DNA of 64,000 bases from Undaria pinnatifida (taxonomy: Eukaryota; Sar; Phaeophyceae; Laminariales; Alariaceae): NCBI GenBank assembly GCA_012845835.1, contig JABAKD010000025.1, positions 23,173,923 through 23,237,922 on the forward strand, in the 5' to 3' direction. A program made the translations under genes and the position numbers. Numbering within the stretch: the first letter of the stretch is position 1; each line of letters opens with the position of its first letter. Below the pieces are notes generated by a model. The model was not told the origin of the DNA. It saw only the letters and a program-made list of their open reading frames with translations, and did no database searches. Positions 45,650 to 55,256 of this stretch are shown here, piece after piece.

Positions 45650-46046
45650 TGTGAACAGCCCGTGAACACAATGGTGGTGTGAAGGCTCTTTCTTGTATGC
45701 GAAGATATACAGGGGTGGCACCGAAGTGTCTGTTAAGATCGCTTGTGATAACAAATAAAAAGGATAGTTTGGAAAGGGCGCTTGAGGCCAAAAAGAGAAG
45801 AAGAAAAAGGGAAAGAAGGAAGAGAAGGAAGTGATCATGGTGGGTTGCATCACCACTTGATCATCACGGAAAAATGCCCGTAGTCCGGTAGAATACCAGG
45901 ACAACGGGACAACCTCAACATACTCAGATCTACGTTTACATCTAGATTCCACCGGAGATTCAACGTAAGACTCAACTGCATACCTTGTTCGTGCGAATAG
46001 ACTGCGCATTAACTTAGACTTGGATCCAAGGTTCATACTCCCAACA
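45650..46046 (-). repeat. 5' LTR of the minus-strand Copia
   Basis: 397 bp. Minus strand begins TGTTGGGAGTATGAACC and ends GGCTGTTCACA, followed by the primer-binding-like GGTTATGAGCC. It aligns with 35595-35999. Confidence 0.85.
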
Positions 46047-46140
46047 GTATCCAACCATTCTGTACGGTAAAATGCCCAATGATACGACCACAGCGGTGCA
46101 GCACCCTCCAAAAGCCCATCTCGGGCTACAAACCACATGT
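46047..46140 (-). pseudogene. Gypsy 5' fragment (part 2), continuing 35263-35594
   Basis: Starts with the GTATC duplication and matches the sequence after GTATC at about 49345 (CCAA.CATTCT, GGTAAAATGCC, TGATACGA.CACAGCGGT). It shows that the minus Copia inserted into a Gypsy leader. Confidence 0.7.
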
Positions 46141-46223
46141 TGGCTCAGACCGAGCAGCTTTAATAAACATAGCTGTTTGCACGTTGGACAATGTTCAAGT
46201 CGAACACATCCCGATCTTTTTCA

Positions 46224-46545
46224 CTACAACCTAAGATCTACCACGTTTACCGACCGCGAACAACGATTGCTTTGCATTCGCGTCATCACCAATGCATCAA
46301 GTAAACCGAGTGCACCAAGCGTCACCCCTCCAATTGCGCATGTTAATAGCCCGAACCCAGACCACACATGGAACGCATACTTCAGAACAGCAGTCACTCG
46401 TAAAACGGAAGCATCAATCCCGGGCATGTTCTGTCCACACAGCCTCGGCAATGAACCGCCAGCTGTGGCTGCGTCAGCAGGAGCTACCAGTGCCCAAAAA
46501 TTCCAAGTCAGAAAAACAACTCGAAATCCAAAATTTAGATAAAAC
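46224..46545 (-). CDS. Hypothetical membrane protein fragment
   Basis: A minus-strand open frame of about 107 codons (no ATG at its 5' limit; internal ATG at 46451 or just above). Hydrophobic stretches FRVVFLTWNFWALVAPADA and AFHVWSGFGLLTCAIGGVTL-LGALGLLDALV lie around a short Cys-containing loop (PRLCGQNM). It ends RSVNVVDLRL. It could be the last exon of a host membrane gene trapped between two Gypsy remnants, or chance. Family not recognised. Confidence 0.35.
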
Positions 46546-46639
46546 CGAAAATCAGCAATTCAGAATTCGGGATCCCCCAAGCCACAAAATGATAAAAAAA
46601 TGCAGCCCATACCGCGCTGTACGAGTCCCCGCTTCTGAT

Positions 46640-46800
46640 CTGTCCTCAGCCGTAGCGCCTTGAGCTATTTTTGCAGCGCGCCGTCGCGCCATTAAACACG
46701 CGCGACACCGGCTCCCAGGTACTCTCCGCCTCCTCCGGCCCTTCCCAGGCCACCTTGACGACAAATTCGTCGTCACTACCGAGCGACAGTCGGCCACGAC
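46640..46800 (-). pseudogene. Chromodomain-like end of Gypsy pol
   Basis: The minus frame through 46800-46640 reads DDEFVVKVAWEG followed by PEEAESTWEPVSRV, the aromatic-cage/strand signature of integrase-linked chromodomains in chromoviruses. It abuts the truncated start of reverse transcriptase, which defines the internal deletion at about 46800-46870. Confidence 0.7.
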
Positions 46801-46843
46801 TCTACCTCACTCCACCGAAGGCGATTACGTCCAGGTGGGGGCT

Positions 46844-48018
46844 TCACCCGCACCACCCTTGCCCCTGAATGAAACCGGACCACCCCATGCGTCTTGTGTG
46901 TAGGTGGGTCACCCGACAACGCCCGACGTAACACGTCAAGGTGCGTGCGAAAAGCGAAATTGCGCAGCATCTTGGCACATTCCGCGGGGAGCCATGGTCA
47001 ACAGCGTTATCGACAGCCGTGTCGAACTCGCCCGCACGATCCCGCATTTCCACCTCGGAATCCTGGAATATCATGGGTCGTTGAGACCGCAATATCAGTG
47101 TGACCTCATCGTCCACGTCGCCTGGCGCGTCGCCACCCGGAACGAACGCTCTGACACCCATCGCCGCTCGCAGCACAGCACCATCGTTGGGCTCACCCAC
47201 AGAACGAGCTGTAAGCTCCATTCCAGCACCATCTTGATGCCCTTGTGCCTTCAGTACAGAACTGCGCCATACGTCGACGCCTAGTTTCTCTTTCAGCGTC
47301 TTCTGCCCGATGATAACCAAATCGCTCCCCCAGGGAGCACGATAAACGGCATGGTAAATCGGACTGATCCCCATGGTGTTTCGATAGTTAACTGGAGCGC
47401 ACACGATTGCGTCTCGATATCACACTCCTGGCACAACGACGTCACCACACGCACATGCCATACAAACGCCTGTGTTAACGCGGTTTGCGCCATCTCCGGC
47501 TGTCCTTGCAGGGCCTCTACCAGCTCCTCCGATATAGTTGTAGTGCCTGAACCAGAATCCATCAGCACTGTAATAACCTCAGCAGCCGCGGAAGCACCGG
47601 GAACCGCGAGACGGCCTGCGACATGCTGCGTCAGGGCCTCCAAGTGCGGTTCGGTCTCAACGGTATCCACGCTCGTATCACCGCTTTCACCCGGCTGTAA
47701 CACTAAGACACGCGCGTACGAAATTGTGACGGAATCACCACACGACTGCTGCGATGCAGGTGCCGGCAGCTGCACCGGAACGGAGTGAAGAAGTGGCGCT
47801 GCATTCTGCGGCCTAGCGCTTTGGGAAACCTGGTGCTGCACCGTCTCGGTGGCCCCGTTGTCCACTGGCGCCATATTTTCGCTCCGCACGCAAAGGTACA
47901 CGTAGTTGTCGTCATTCTGCATAGACGCTTCAGGCACAGCAGGTTCGGTGTTCATAACCACCGCTTTTGAAGCGGTCTGGTACCCACTAGCTCGAGGGGG
48001 GGCAGACGCAGGGGCCAT
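46844..48018 (-). pseudogene. Gypsy aspartic protease and start of reverse transcriptase
   Basis: 48018-47293 is an open frame of 241 codons with the retropepsin motif VITVLMDSGSGTTTISEELV (DSG core followed by Ser). One base is shifted near 47330, after which LVIIGQKTLKEKLGVDV and QDGAGMELTARSVGEPNDG continue in the next frame; another shift near 46975 leads to AFRTHLDVLRRALSGDPPT and VRFHSGARVVRVKPP, the usual lead-in to Gypsy reverse transcriptase. The catalytic FADD-type region is not there. Confidence 0.78.
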
Positions 48019-48147
48019 CCCAGTTGTCTTGCTCCGGGTATGCTGAGCAGGACCGTTTGTGGACTGCCGCTGCTGTATGGGGGTCTGTCCGTGGTTATGG
48101 TCTTGGACGCCTTTCCCCGCCTTACCCTGCTGGCTTTGAGGGCGGTC

Positions 48148-49205
48148 TCACTGCTTGCATCTCTGCTTGCCACATACGAAACACTCGTTGTTGTCGTACC
48201 GACTGTTCTGCTCTTCTTTCATACCAGCAGCCTTGGCACTCTCGCGTGAGTTGTGCCCGTCAGCAGTACTTTCCTGCGGCGTGGTCCCCGCAACCGCCAC
48301 CGACCTAGCGTCACGCCGCATTGCTGTTTGCCGGCGTACAGCATCGTTGGCCTCAATTACGGCTTGATCCCGTTGCTGCTTGGCGACTATGCTGGACAAC
48401 GCATGAGGATCGTGCGTTCCGAGATCGAAACGCATCCTTTTTCCACCTTGCGGCGGAACTCGAGTGGCTCGATTCCCGCCGCTATTGCCTCCACCAGCAC
48501 CTTACCATGCTTTAGCGTGTACTGCCGACCACCACCTCCGCGAGGTCGTTGTCAGCAAGGTATTTCCGCAGGGCGCGTTTTTGCATGAATGCCCTGCTAT
48601 CTACCGGCACGCTCGCATCCGTCTCCAGCACACGGAATATCTGGCGGCAAAGACCCTCATCACTCGTCTGCTGCATATCAACGCCAGCAAGCCTTTTGAG
48701 CCCTTGCACTAGCTCCTTCGTCGGAGAGGTCGACCCAGGGCTTGCCATCGTAGAACTCATCAGCCACCATCTTGGTTTGTGATACGCATCTGCTGCTCCT
48801 ACTCCGAGTAGGCGACAGGAAATTCACGCATATCTTCGAAGGTAACATCACCACCCAACCTACGTGGTCTGTCTCCTCCCAGCGTCACCTTGACTTCCGG
48901 ATTCAGCCTGCCACCGGTACGGCCTTCACCTCTCAGGTTGCCCCAACCTGCAGAATGGACCCCGCCAACGCCCTGCGCTCGCGCTCCTCTTGATACTGTA
49001 CGGTCTTCTTCCATTGCTTGCGGCTGGTGCCCAAGACCAACACGCAAAGCACTGCTTTCCGGCCTTCAAAAAGCAAATTGGTCACGTTTTGGCAGTCAGC
49101 AGAACTTACCCAATTCATTTGAATTGTACCGACTCGCGCGACCGCGAGCTCGGTGGTATCAGACCCGAGGACTTTCCCTCGCAGGCCCGGAGTGCGTTTG
49201 TCCAC
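48148..49205 (-). pseudogene. Gypsy gag, frameshifted
   Basis: Read downward in shifting frames: MDKRTPGLRG / QMNWVSSADCQNVTNLLFEG, LNPEVKVTLG, GDVTFEDMREFPVAYSE, STSPTKELVQGLKRLAGVDM, RALRKYLADNDLAEVVV, KHGKVLVEAIAAGIEPLEFR, MRFDLGTHDPHALSSIVAK, and a zinc knuckle ECFVCGKQRCKQ that is damaged and followed by TGA. At least four shifts. The N-terminal part matches the fragment at 35263-35594. Confidence 0.75.
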
Positions 49206-49539
49206 AATGCAATAGTTCGTTCGTTATCACAAGGGGAAGTACCATGCTATCGGCCGTAGACCTTCCCGTTCGTATCTCAAGATATCAAGAACTCACAAGA
49301 AACGCCAACAATAACAATTGAACCCCCAGACAAAATGTATCCAATCATTCTACGAATGTAACGGTAAAATGCCTTATGATACGATCACAGCGGTACCATA
49401 TATGCGCTCGTGTAGTGTATTCGTATTGTAGATATCTTGTACAAGTGTGCATGAAACCTGACGGTAAGGATCTACACCAACGGCGCAAATTTCGACGATT
49501 GGACCGAAACGGTCGTTTTCCGTCCTTCTCGGCGGGATT

Positions 49540-49600
49540 GATTTTCGTAGAGAGTCGGGAGTGGAGAGTCGATAGTCGAGAGTCGAGACATACAGGCATC
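49540..49600 (+). repeat. GAGTCG(A/G)-type microsatellite
   Basis: Repeated GAGAGTCG words (AGAGTCGGGAGTGGAGAGTCG...). The flanking 49400-49810 holds no supported gene. Confidence 0.7.
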
Positions 49601-49814
49601 GAGACTCATGCTTTGTGGCATCGCGAATCCTGTCACTTCTTCTTGCGCCCGCTTGCACATCCCAGTAGTTATTTTCCCAATAGACACGAACGTGATGGCC
49701 TAAAGTAGAACGCACGTGGCAAGGCCGCAACCTTTCGTCCGTGGCGTGTCGATGTTTTTTTTTTTTCCGCTGCTTGAAAGACGACGAGCCCGATTTTATA
49801 AAAAAAAAAAATTG

Positions 49815-49990
49815 AAAAACGTAAGCTGTGAGTTCAACCGATGGAATAGTTGAAACTCAACTTTGCAAGCTGCGTGATACATAACTATGTTTCGCTAATA
49901 TACAGTAGTTGCACAAAAATCGAAAAACGTCAGTTGCGAGTATAACCGGTTGAATGGTTGAAACTCAACTTTGCAAGCTGCAGGACACCT
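49815..49990 (-). repeat. Two diverged CAGCTG dispersed repeats
   Basis: GTAAGCTGTGAGTTCAACCG..GAAACTCAACTTTGCAAGCTG occurs twice in tandem (49821-49873 and 49928-49982). A variant subfamily with TCAACCG in place of TCGA. Confidence 0.65.
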
Positions 49991-50469
49991 GTACTATCTG
50001 CATTTATGGTGAAAGCTCGTTAAGTTTTCCATGGAAGCGATAGAAGCTTCCATGGAAGCTTCCACGGCTTCCGCGGAAGCTTCCATCGCTTCCATGGAAG
50101 CTTTCATGGAAGTGCTCGAAGCTTGCAGGGAATTTACTTCCACGGAAGCTTCCATGAAAGCTTCCACAAAAGTTACTTCCACGGAAGCTACTACGGAAGC
50201 TTTCACGAAAGCTTTCACGGAAGCTTCCACGAAAGCTTTCGTGGAAGTAAATTTGCTTTCATGGAAGCTTTTGTGAAAGCTTCTTTCACAGACGTAAATT
50301 TTCTCCTACCGAAGCTTTCAAACTGGAGTAAATTTGATTCCACGGAAGTTTTCACGGAAGCTTTCACGGAAGCTTTCACGGAAGCTATCGTGCAAGCAAA
50401 TTGCTTTTGCCGAAGCTTTCGCGGAAATAAATTTGCTTCCACGGAAGCTTTCACAGAAGCTTTCACGGA

Positions 50470-50517
50470 ACCTATCCTAACCCTAATCCTAATCTTAACC
50501 CCTAACCCATAACCCTT
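50470..50517 (+). repeat. Telomere-type tract 1 inside the satellite
   Basis: CCTATCCTAACCCTAATCCT... about seven degenerate CCCTAA units between a CACGG block and a CGTGG block. Confidence 0.85.
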
Positions 50518-50825
50518 CGTGGAAACTTTCGTGGAAGTTTTCGTGGAAGTTACTTCCATGGAGGCTTTCGTGAAAGTTACTTCCATGAAAGCTTTTGTGG
50601 AAGTTTTCGTGGAAGCTTTCGTGGAAGTTACTTCGATGGAAGTTTTCGTGGAAGCTTTCTATCGAAGCTTTAAAACTGGAGTAATATTCTTCCACGAAAG
50701 CTTTCGTGGAAGCTTTCGTGTAAGTAAATTGCTTCCACCGAAGCTTTCGCGGAAGTAAATTTGCTTCCACGGAAGCTTTCACGGAAGCTTTCACGGAAGC
50801 TTTCACGGAAGCTTTCACGGAAGCT

Positions 50826-50858
50826 TTCACGGAGCCTAACCCTAACCCTAACCTCTAC
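50826..50858 (+). repeat. Telomere-type tract 2 inside the satellite
   Basis: CCTAACCCTAACCCTAACC, cleaner than tract 1, again at a CACGG-to-CGTGG switch. Confidence 0.88.
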
Positions 50859-51399
50859 CTGTCGTGGAAGCTTCCGTGGAAGCTTTCGTGGAACTTATTT
50901 CCATGGAAGCTTTCGTGGAAGCTTTCGTGGAATTTTCTTTCGTGGAAGCGTTTGAGAGAGTTGCTTCCATGGAAGCTTTCTTGGAAGTCACTTCCATGGA
51001 AGCTTTCGTGGAAGCTTCGTGGAAGCTACTTCCATGGATGGGAGCTTTCGTGGAAGTTACTTCCATGGGAGCTTCCGTGGAGGCTTTCGCGGAAGTTACT
51101 TCCATGGAAGCTTTCGCTTTCGCGGAAGTTACTTCCATGGATTTTTTCGTGGAAGCTCCCGTGGAAGTTACTTCCGTGGAAGCTCCCACTACTTCCATGG
51201 AAGCTTTCGTGGAAGCTTTCGTGGAATCTTCTTCCATGGAAGCTTTCGCGACACTTTCCGTGGAAGTTTGCGTTTTTTTTGCGTGGAAGCTTCCATAACT
51301 TCCATAAAAGCTTCTTTGAAAGCTTCCACCGCTTTGATAGATTTCTTGGAAGCTTCCACGGAAGCTTTCATGAGCTTCCACACAAGAATCAAGTAGTGC

Positions 51400-52370
51400 A
51401 GCAGGCCGTGCGTGAAGAGCTCGATTATATAAAAATTGAAAGTTGAGGATTGTTGCGGTGTGGCGGTGTTGCGGTGTTGCTGTTGGTAGACTCAACAACA
51501 CAGTTTGGTTCGATGGCAAAGGCACACATCAAAACTGAGGTCATGGTACAGTGCTGGGCAAGGATTCTGGAGCTGGAGGGGGTAATCTGGAAGCTGGACA
51601 AGCACACGGAGCACGTAGGCCGCCCTACCAGATCTCCGCGACGGCCGACATGGGTAGCCGAATCTCAACACTTTTCTTCTGACGCTAGGTGAACAAAAAG
51701 GAACCACACTTACTTATAGTGCAGGATCCGAACGTGCGGTTCAATTTTTATAACGCAAAACATCGTACACGAGTACGCGTATACGCTTCATGACCACACG
51801 CACACCCCTCACTCATGACAAGCGCGACCGAAGTATCACACACACATACAGCATGCATATATGAGATCGACCGAATTCTCCGATCTCACGGCTGACGTGC
51901 ATGTTTTTCTGTTAATGCGAAACGAAGCAGTACGCATGATTGATGCTCGTGTCAAAAAGCTGAGGAGTGGGCACTACTCGTAATCAGCACCGTTCGTTAG
52001 TTTGGGCGAGGTTGTATGCGTGCAACGTGAAGCTTGCTGAGGTTCAAATGCAACGCTGAGTATGTGGCCATCTGCCATACACCGTGTCGCCTCCTCGTGT
52101 GTGTGCCACGCAATCGATCATACACGCCACAAGAGTATTAAAGTAAGTACGATACAGCTCTGCTGTTTTATCGTCGAATGATGCGGGCTGGCAACTACAA
52201 CAACAGTATTAAGAGTATAGTACACAGCAGTGTACAGCGAGGGGCCCCTAATGCGTCGTTGTGCCGCGGTATGTGCCTGCCCATATACCGGCACTTGAGG
52301 GCATCGGCACCATTAATAGCGGGAACAGGCTCACCATATATAGTCGCTATAGAGAGTTCAAGTCGTAGAA
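51400..52370. other. Region without a recognised gene
   Basis: A GTGTTGCGGT mini-repeat is at 51455-51482, and an 80-codon frame at 51450-51692 has no recognised domain. A CAGCTG dispersed repeat lies at about 51800-51910 (GCGCGACCGAAGTATCACAC ... CGATCTCACGGCTG). Confidence 0.45.
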
Positions 52371-52379
52371 AGCGAGCTC

Positions 52380-52815
52380 ACTGGCACAATCATAGAGAGC
52401 AGTGACACTATTCCACCAGCACTATGGACTATTCAAACGGCACTATAGAGAGCAGGGGCACTAAAGGAAGCAACAGCGCACAATAGAGAGCAGCGGCACA
52501 ATTCAACTGGCACTATAAAGAGCAGTGGCACTATTCAACCAGCAATAGTGACACTATTCAACCGGCACTATAGAGAGTAGTGTCACTATAGAGAACATTG
52601 ACACTATTCAACCGGCACCATAGAGAGAAGTGGCACTATTCAAATATCAATTTTGAAAGCAGTGGCGCTATTCAATCGGCACTATAGAGAAAAGTGGCAT
52701 TGTTCAACCGGCACTATAGGGAGCAGTGGCACTATTCAACCGACGCTTTGGAGAGCAGTGGCACTATATGGAGTAGTGGCGCACTATAGGGAGCAGTGGC
52801 CCTATTCAAACGCCA
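52380..52815 (+). repeat. ~35-bp minisatellite
   Basis: Degenerate units CACTATAGAGAGCAGTGG / CACTATTCAACCGG repeat about a dozen times with length variation. Confidence 0.85.
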
Positions 52816-52944
52816 CTACTACGACTACTGGGACACTCCCACAGTACCCGTTTAAGTGTGCGGGTATATACGGCGGCCGTGAGATGACTGAATATGCCAA
52901 AAAAAAATTGAGCCGTTGCTAACAAGCACACAAAAAATCGCGAA

Positions 52945-52985
52945 TCCTGACAAAATGTCACGTTTCGTGACATTTTGAAAGTTCT
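52945..52985. repeat. Hairpin around TGTCACG..CGTGACA
   Basis: CAAAATGTCACG and CGTGACATTTTG are perfect inverse arms separated by a TTT loop. Similar CGTGAC/GTCAGGATTCCTGAC words recur to 53120. No terminator or gene context could be assigned. Confidence 0.6.
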
Positions 52986-53364
52986 GAAATTAATAGACAC
53001 TTCCTCGAAAAAAAAATCCCTTCTTTTTTCGTCAGGATTCCTGACATCTTTTTGTTTTTATGGAAAATGCCAAAACGATATAAAAGTCCAGATTCGTGAC
53101 GAAATATCATGTGTTCGTGAAAACGATACGTTTTGTGCCACGATTCCTGGCATTTTTTTTCTTTTATTGTTAGGAACGGCCCTAAGTCGCCGACTAGACA
53201 TTGCAGTTGCAGTCGGTTGCGTGCGGCAAAACGCGGAGTTCGGCGTTTTCGTATGTATGACTGGTACTGCTGATGAAATCGCTTACCACATTAAAAATGT
53301 TCACGGATAAAACACACTCGACTATCGCGCAAGAAGGGCGCAGAGATTTTTTCCCTCGACGGCT

Positions 53365-53544
53365 GTGTATTATATAATATATCAACACCTTCTCCCGCAA
53401 AAAATGTAACATGTTCAGCCATTCCCAGCATAAATGACAACCTCGATTCCTCTATTGAGATCGAAAATCTACTCACTATATCTTGACTTCGCTTACGCAA
53501 CGAACACGTCCGACCGAGCACTCGGTGCTACAATGAACTATTAG
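53365..53544 (+). repeat. Segment A, copy 2
   Basis: Matches 15925-16115. It ends ATGAACTATTAG at 53533-53544, the left edge of the 4.7-kb insertion. Confidence 0.75.
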
Positions 53545-54061
53545 AGATGCTACTTGTCAGGAACCATCACGTCGTTACTTGATACCAGGTAACACTTGAA
53601 AGAAATCTGATATACATTGCGAGTGGTTCGTACAACAGACAGATATAATAGGTCTCTTAGATGTCGTTTATCGGTCGATGTGGCATTTAGCATGCAGAAG
53701 TCTCAACAGTAACAACTTGGATACATGATGCACAGCAGTTTACTGGCTTATCATATCCAAAAGCTGGTACATGCAGTACGTACGAACATTGCGGTGTAAT
53801 TAAATGATGCGGCGGAATAACGTACGTGTAGCAACATGCATAGAATATGATCTTAGGTTGACTGTCCGGACGTTGACATAGCTAAGCTCCCGGAAGCAAA
53901 CCTCAGGAAACGTTGCCATAGGCGCGGTAGACCACGAGCAAGTATCAGGAAATGTTGCTGTAGGTAGATCAGACAACTGCCCGTAGAGTACATCTGTCCG
54001 TAGCAAAGGCATTGTGCCGTCTCGATCAGGTGATGGTCAGACCCACCTCGATCGCTCCAAG
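53545..54061 (+). repeat. ~500-bp direct repeat D, copy 1
   Basis: Matches 57511-58012: shared CATCA(C/T)GTCGTTACTTGATA, TTTAGCATGCAGAAGTCTCA, GGTACATG.AGTACGTACGAA and GATCAGGTGATGGTCAGACC. Confidence 0.85.
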
Positions 54062-54213
54062 TACTCTTCGATGCTTGATTCTTCTTGTTGTATGAAGAAG
54101 CTCTACATTAAGCAGCAGTAATAGCATATTGTTTTGCCCTTTCTTGTCCAGTAGTGGTGACGATGGTCGTGAACCGATGTGCCAGCTGCTTGACGCGTTT
54201 GCGCGATACGAGG

Positions 54214-54478
54214 CCCATAACCTGTTGACCTTTAGGTGGCAAGGTGTAGCGTGTGTCAGCCCACCCGTAGCTGGTATACGCTTGCGTAGGCTCGCTTGCG
54301 GATGACCTGATCAAGACACAGCCTGTATAAGGTTTAGAGGCTAACGCAGACTCACGGTGAAATGTGTCAGTAGAAGAGCTTCGTAGAAGAGAAGATAAGA
54401 AGTTGGTCGGCGACCCCAAGCCGACATGTTGATTTATTGATTAACTTGCTCGGCTGACGAGAGCTGATTGCGAGCAAA
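54214..54478 (+). repeat. ~260-bp inverted repeat I, copy 1
   Basis: Inverse of 58014-58263. Landmarks GTGTAGCGTGTGTCAGCCC, GCTGGTATACGCTTGCG and GTCGGCGACCCCAAGCCGAC. Confidence 0.85.
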
Positions 54479-55106
54479 GTGGCGTTGAAAAGTGAGTGAT
54501 ATACGGTTCGTTTGGGTGTCGCGTGTTTCCAAGAGGGTCCTGCAAAAATCAACTACTGCTGTAGTAGTCTAACTGCTATAGTATACGACATGTGACACCC
54601 ACCGAGCACCGTCACGACCGTGTCATAGTCACCTTCGTCTCGATTTACAGGCGATATCTTGACAAAATCGAGCGAACCTGCTGTACGCTGTAACTCAGCA
54701 ACTCCATCTCACAACCCCAGCATCGCTGTAGGTGAAGGGCTCTGCTGAAGCGTAATCCATGCCTGCCTGTGGATAGTAAGCCTCACTTACACTGAGCAAC
54801 AGCAGCATAGAAGTTTAACACTCCCGACACGCCTGATCGCCATCTGCCAAAGGAGCATTGCACTTCTCATTTTACAAGAGGAACAGAGTGACAGAGCTGT
54901 CACCCATGAAAAATTCTGGTCACCAGATTCATCGTAGATCTGGGACCCCAAAATTGAAACCTCGATATAATCGAGTATCCAACTGCTGTACGTAGCCTCG
55001 ACTCCAAATAAGCGAGTCGTTCTGAGCAACAGCGGTGCAGAGGCAACTGTCGACGGTATACATTACTGTATGTTAATAGAGCTCTGACCTCTAATTCAAG
55101 GGAACT

Positions 55107-55256
55107 TCACGTGTGATCATCATTATAGACCGAGCAAAAATCGAGCCCAACTCACCTTTCGTTCAGCGCGGGCCAAAGGCTTCACGTGTGATCATCGTGA
55201 TAGACCGACCAAAATTCGAGCCCAACACACCTCATTGAGAGTGCGGGCCAAGGGCG
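55107..55256 (+). repeat. ~75-bp tandem duplication
   Basis: CTTCACGTGTGATCATC.T.ATAGACCGA.C..AAATCGAGCCCAAC followed by GCGGGCCAA occurs twice (starts about 55107 and 55181). Confidence 0.85.

Larger units (their letters stand above)
35595..46046 (-). mobile_element. Degenerate Copia LTR retrotransposon (minus), split by a nested Copia
   Basis: LTRs 35595-35999 (3') and 45650-46046 (5') flank an interior with gag, protease and part of integrase on the minus strand. Next to the 5' LTR lies GGTTATGAGCCTTCGACC, a plausible initiator-Met-tRNA primer-binding site; next to the 3' LTR lies a purine tract (CATTATGGGGGCG, minus). Excluding the nested element the length is about 4.75 kb. Reverse transcriptase and RNase H are not detectable in 36000-37410, so this copy is internally deleted and has stop codons in gag. 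Its target duplication is intact. Confidence 0.85.
46640..49400 (-). mobile_element. Gypsy chromovirus remnant with internal deletion of pol
   Basis: Minus strand, 5' leader about 49400-49210, then gag (49205-48148), protease (48018-47330), protease/reverse transcriptase linker (47330-46870), and then directly a chromodomain-type C-terminus (46800-46640). Reverse transcriptase catalytic, RNase H and integrase cores are missing. Several frameshifts are present. LTRs could not be delimited. Confidence 0.78.
50030..51392. repeat. 12-bp AAGCTTTC-based satellite array with telomere-type interruptions
   Basis: About 1.36 kb of units AAGCTTTCACGG, AAGCTTTCGTGG and variants, with spacer AAGTTACTTCCATGG and AAGTAAATTTGCTTCC higher-order units. 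CACGG-type units dominate up to about 50480 and again 50700-50830; CGTGG-type dominate 50520-50700 and 50870-51260. The two switches coincide with CCCTAA tracts. Open frames on all strands (MEAFVEAF-, SWKLPWK- and SFRGSFHG-type repeats) are consequences of the 12-bp period. Confidence 0.92.

Noticed and set aside
35410-49165. TGGTATCAG at about 35409 and 49151 as Met-tRNA primer-binding sites of plus-strand elements
   Set aside because: Both lie inside the antisense of Gypsy gag coding sequence in paralogous positions, with no LTR directly upstream.
30779-50858. CCCTAA tracts as chromosome ends
   Set aside because: All tracts are short, degenerate and internal, with ordinary repeat sequence on both sides.
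50031-51525. Repetitive protein frames (60-225 codons) in the 12-bp satellite
   Set aside because: A 12-bp unit without stops stays open in all frames; composition and overlap on both strands show they are artefacts.
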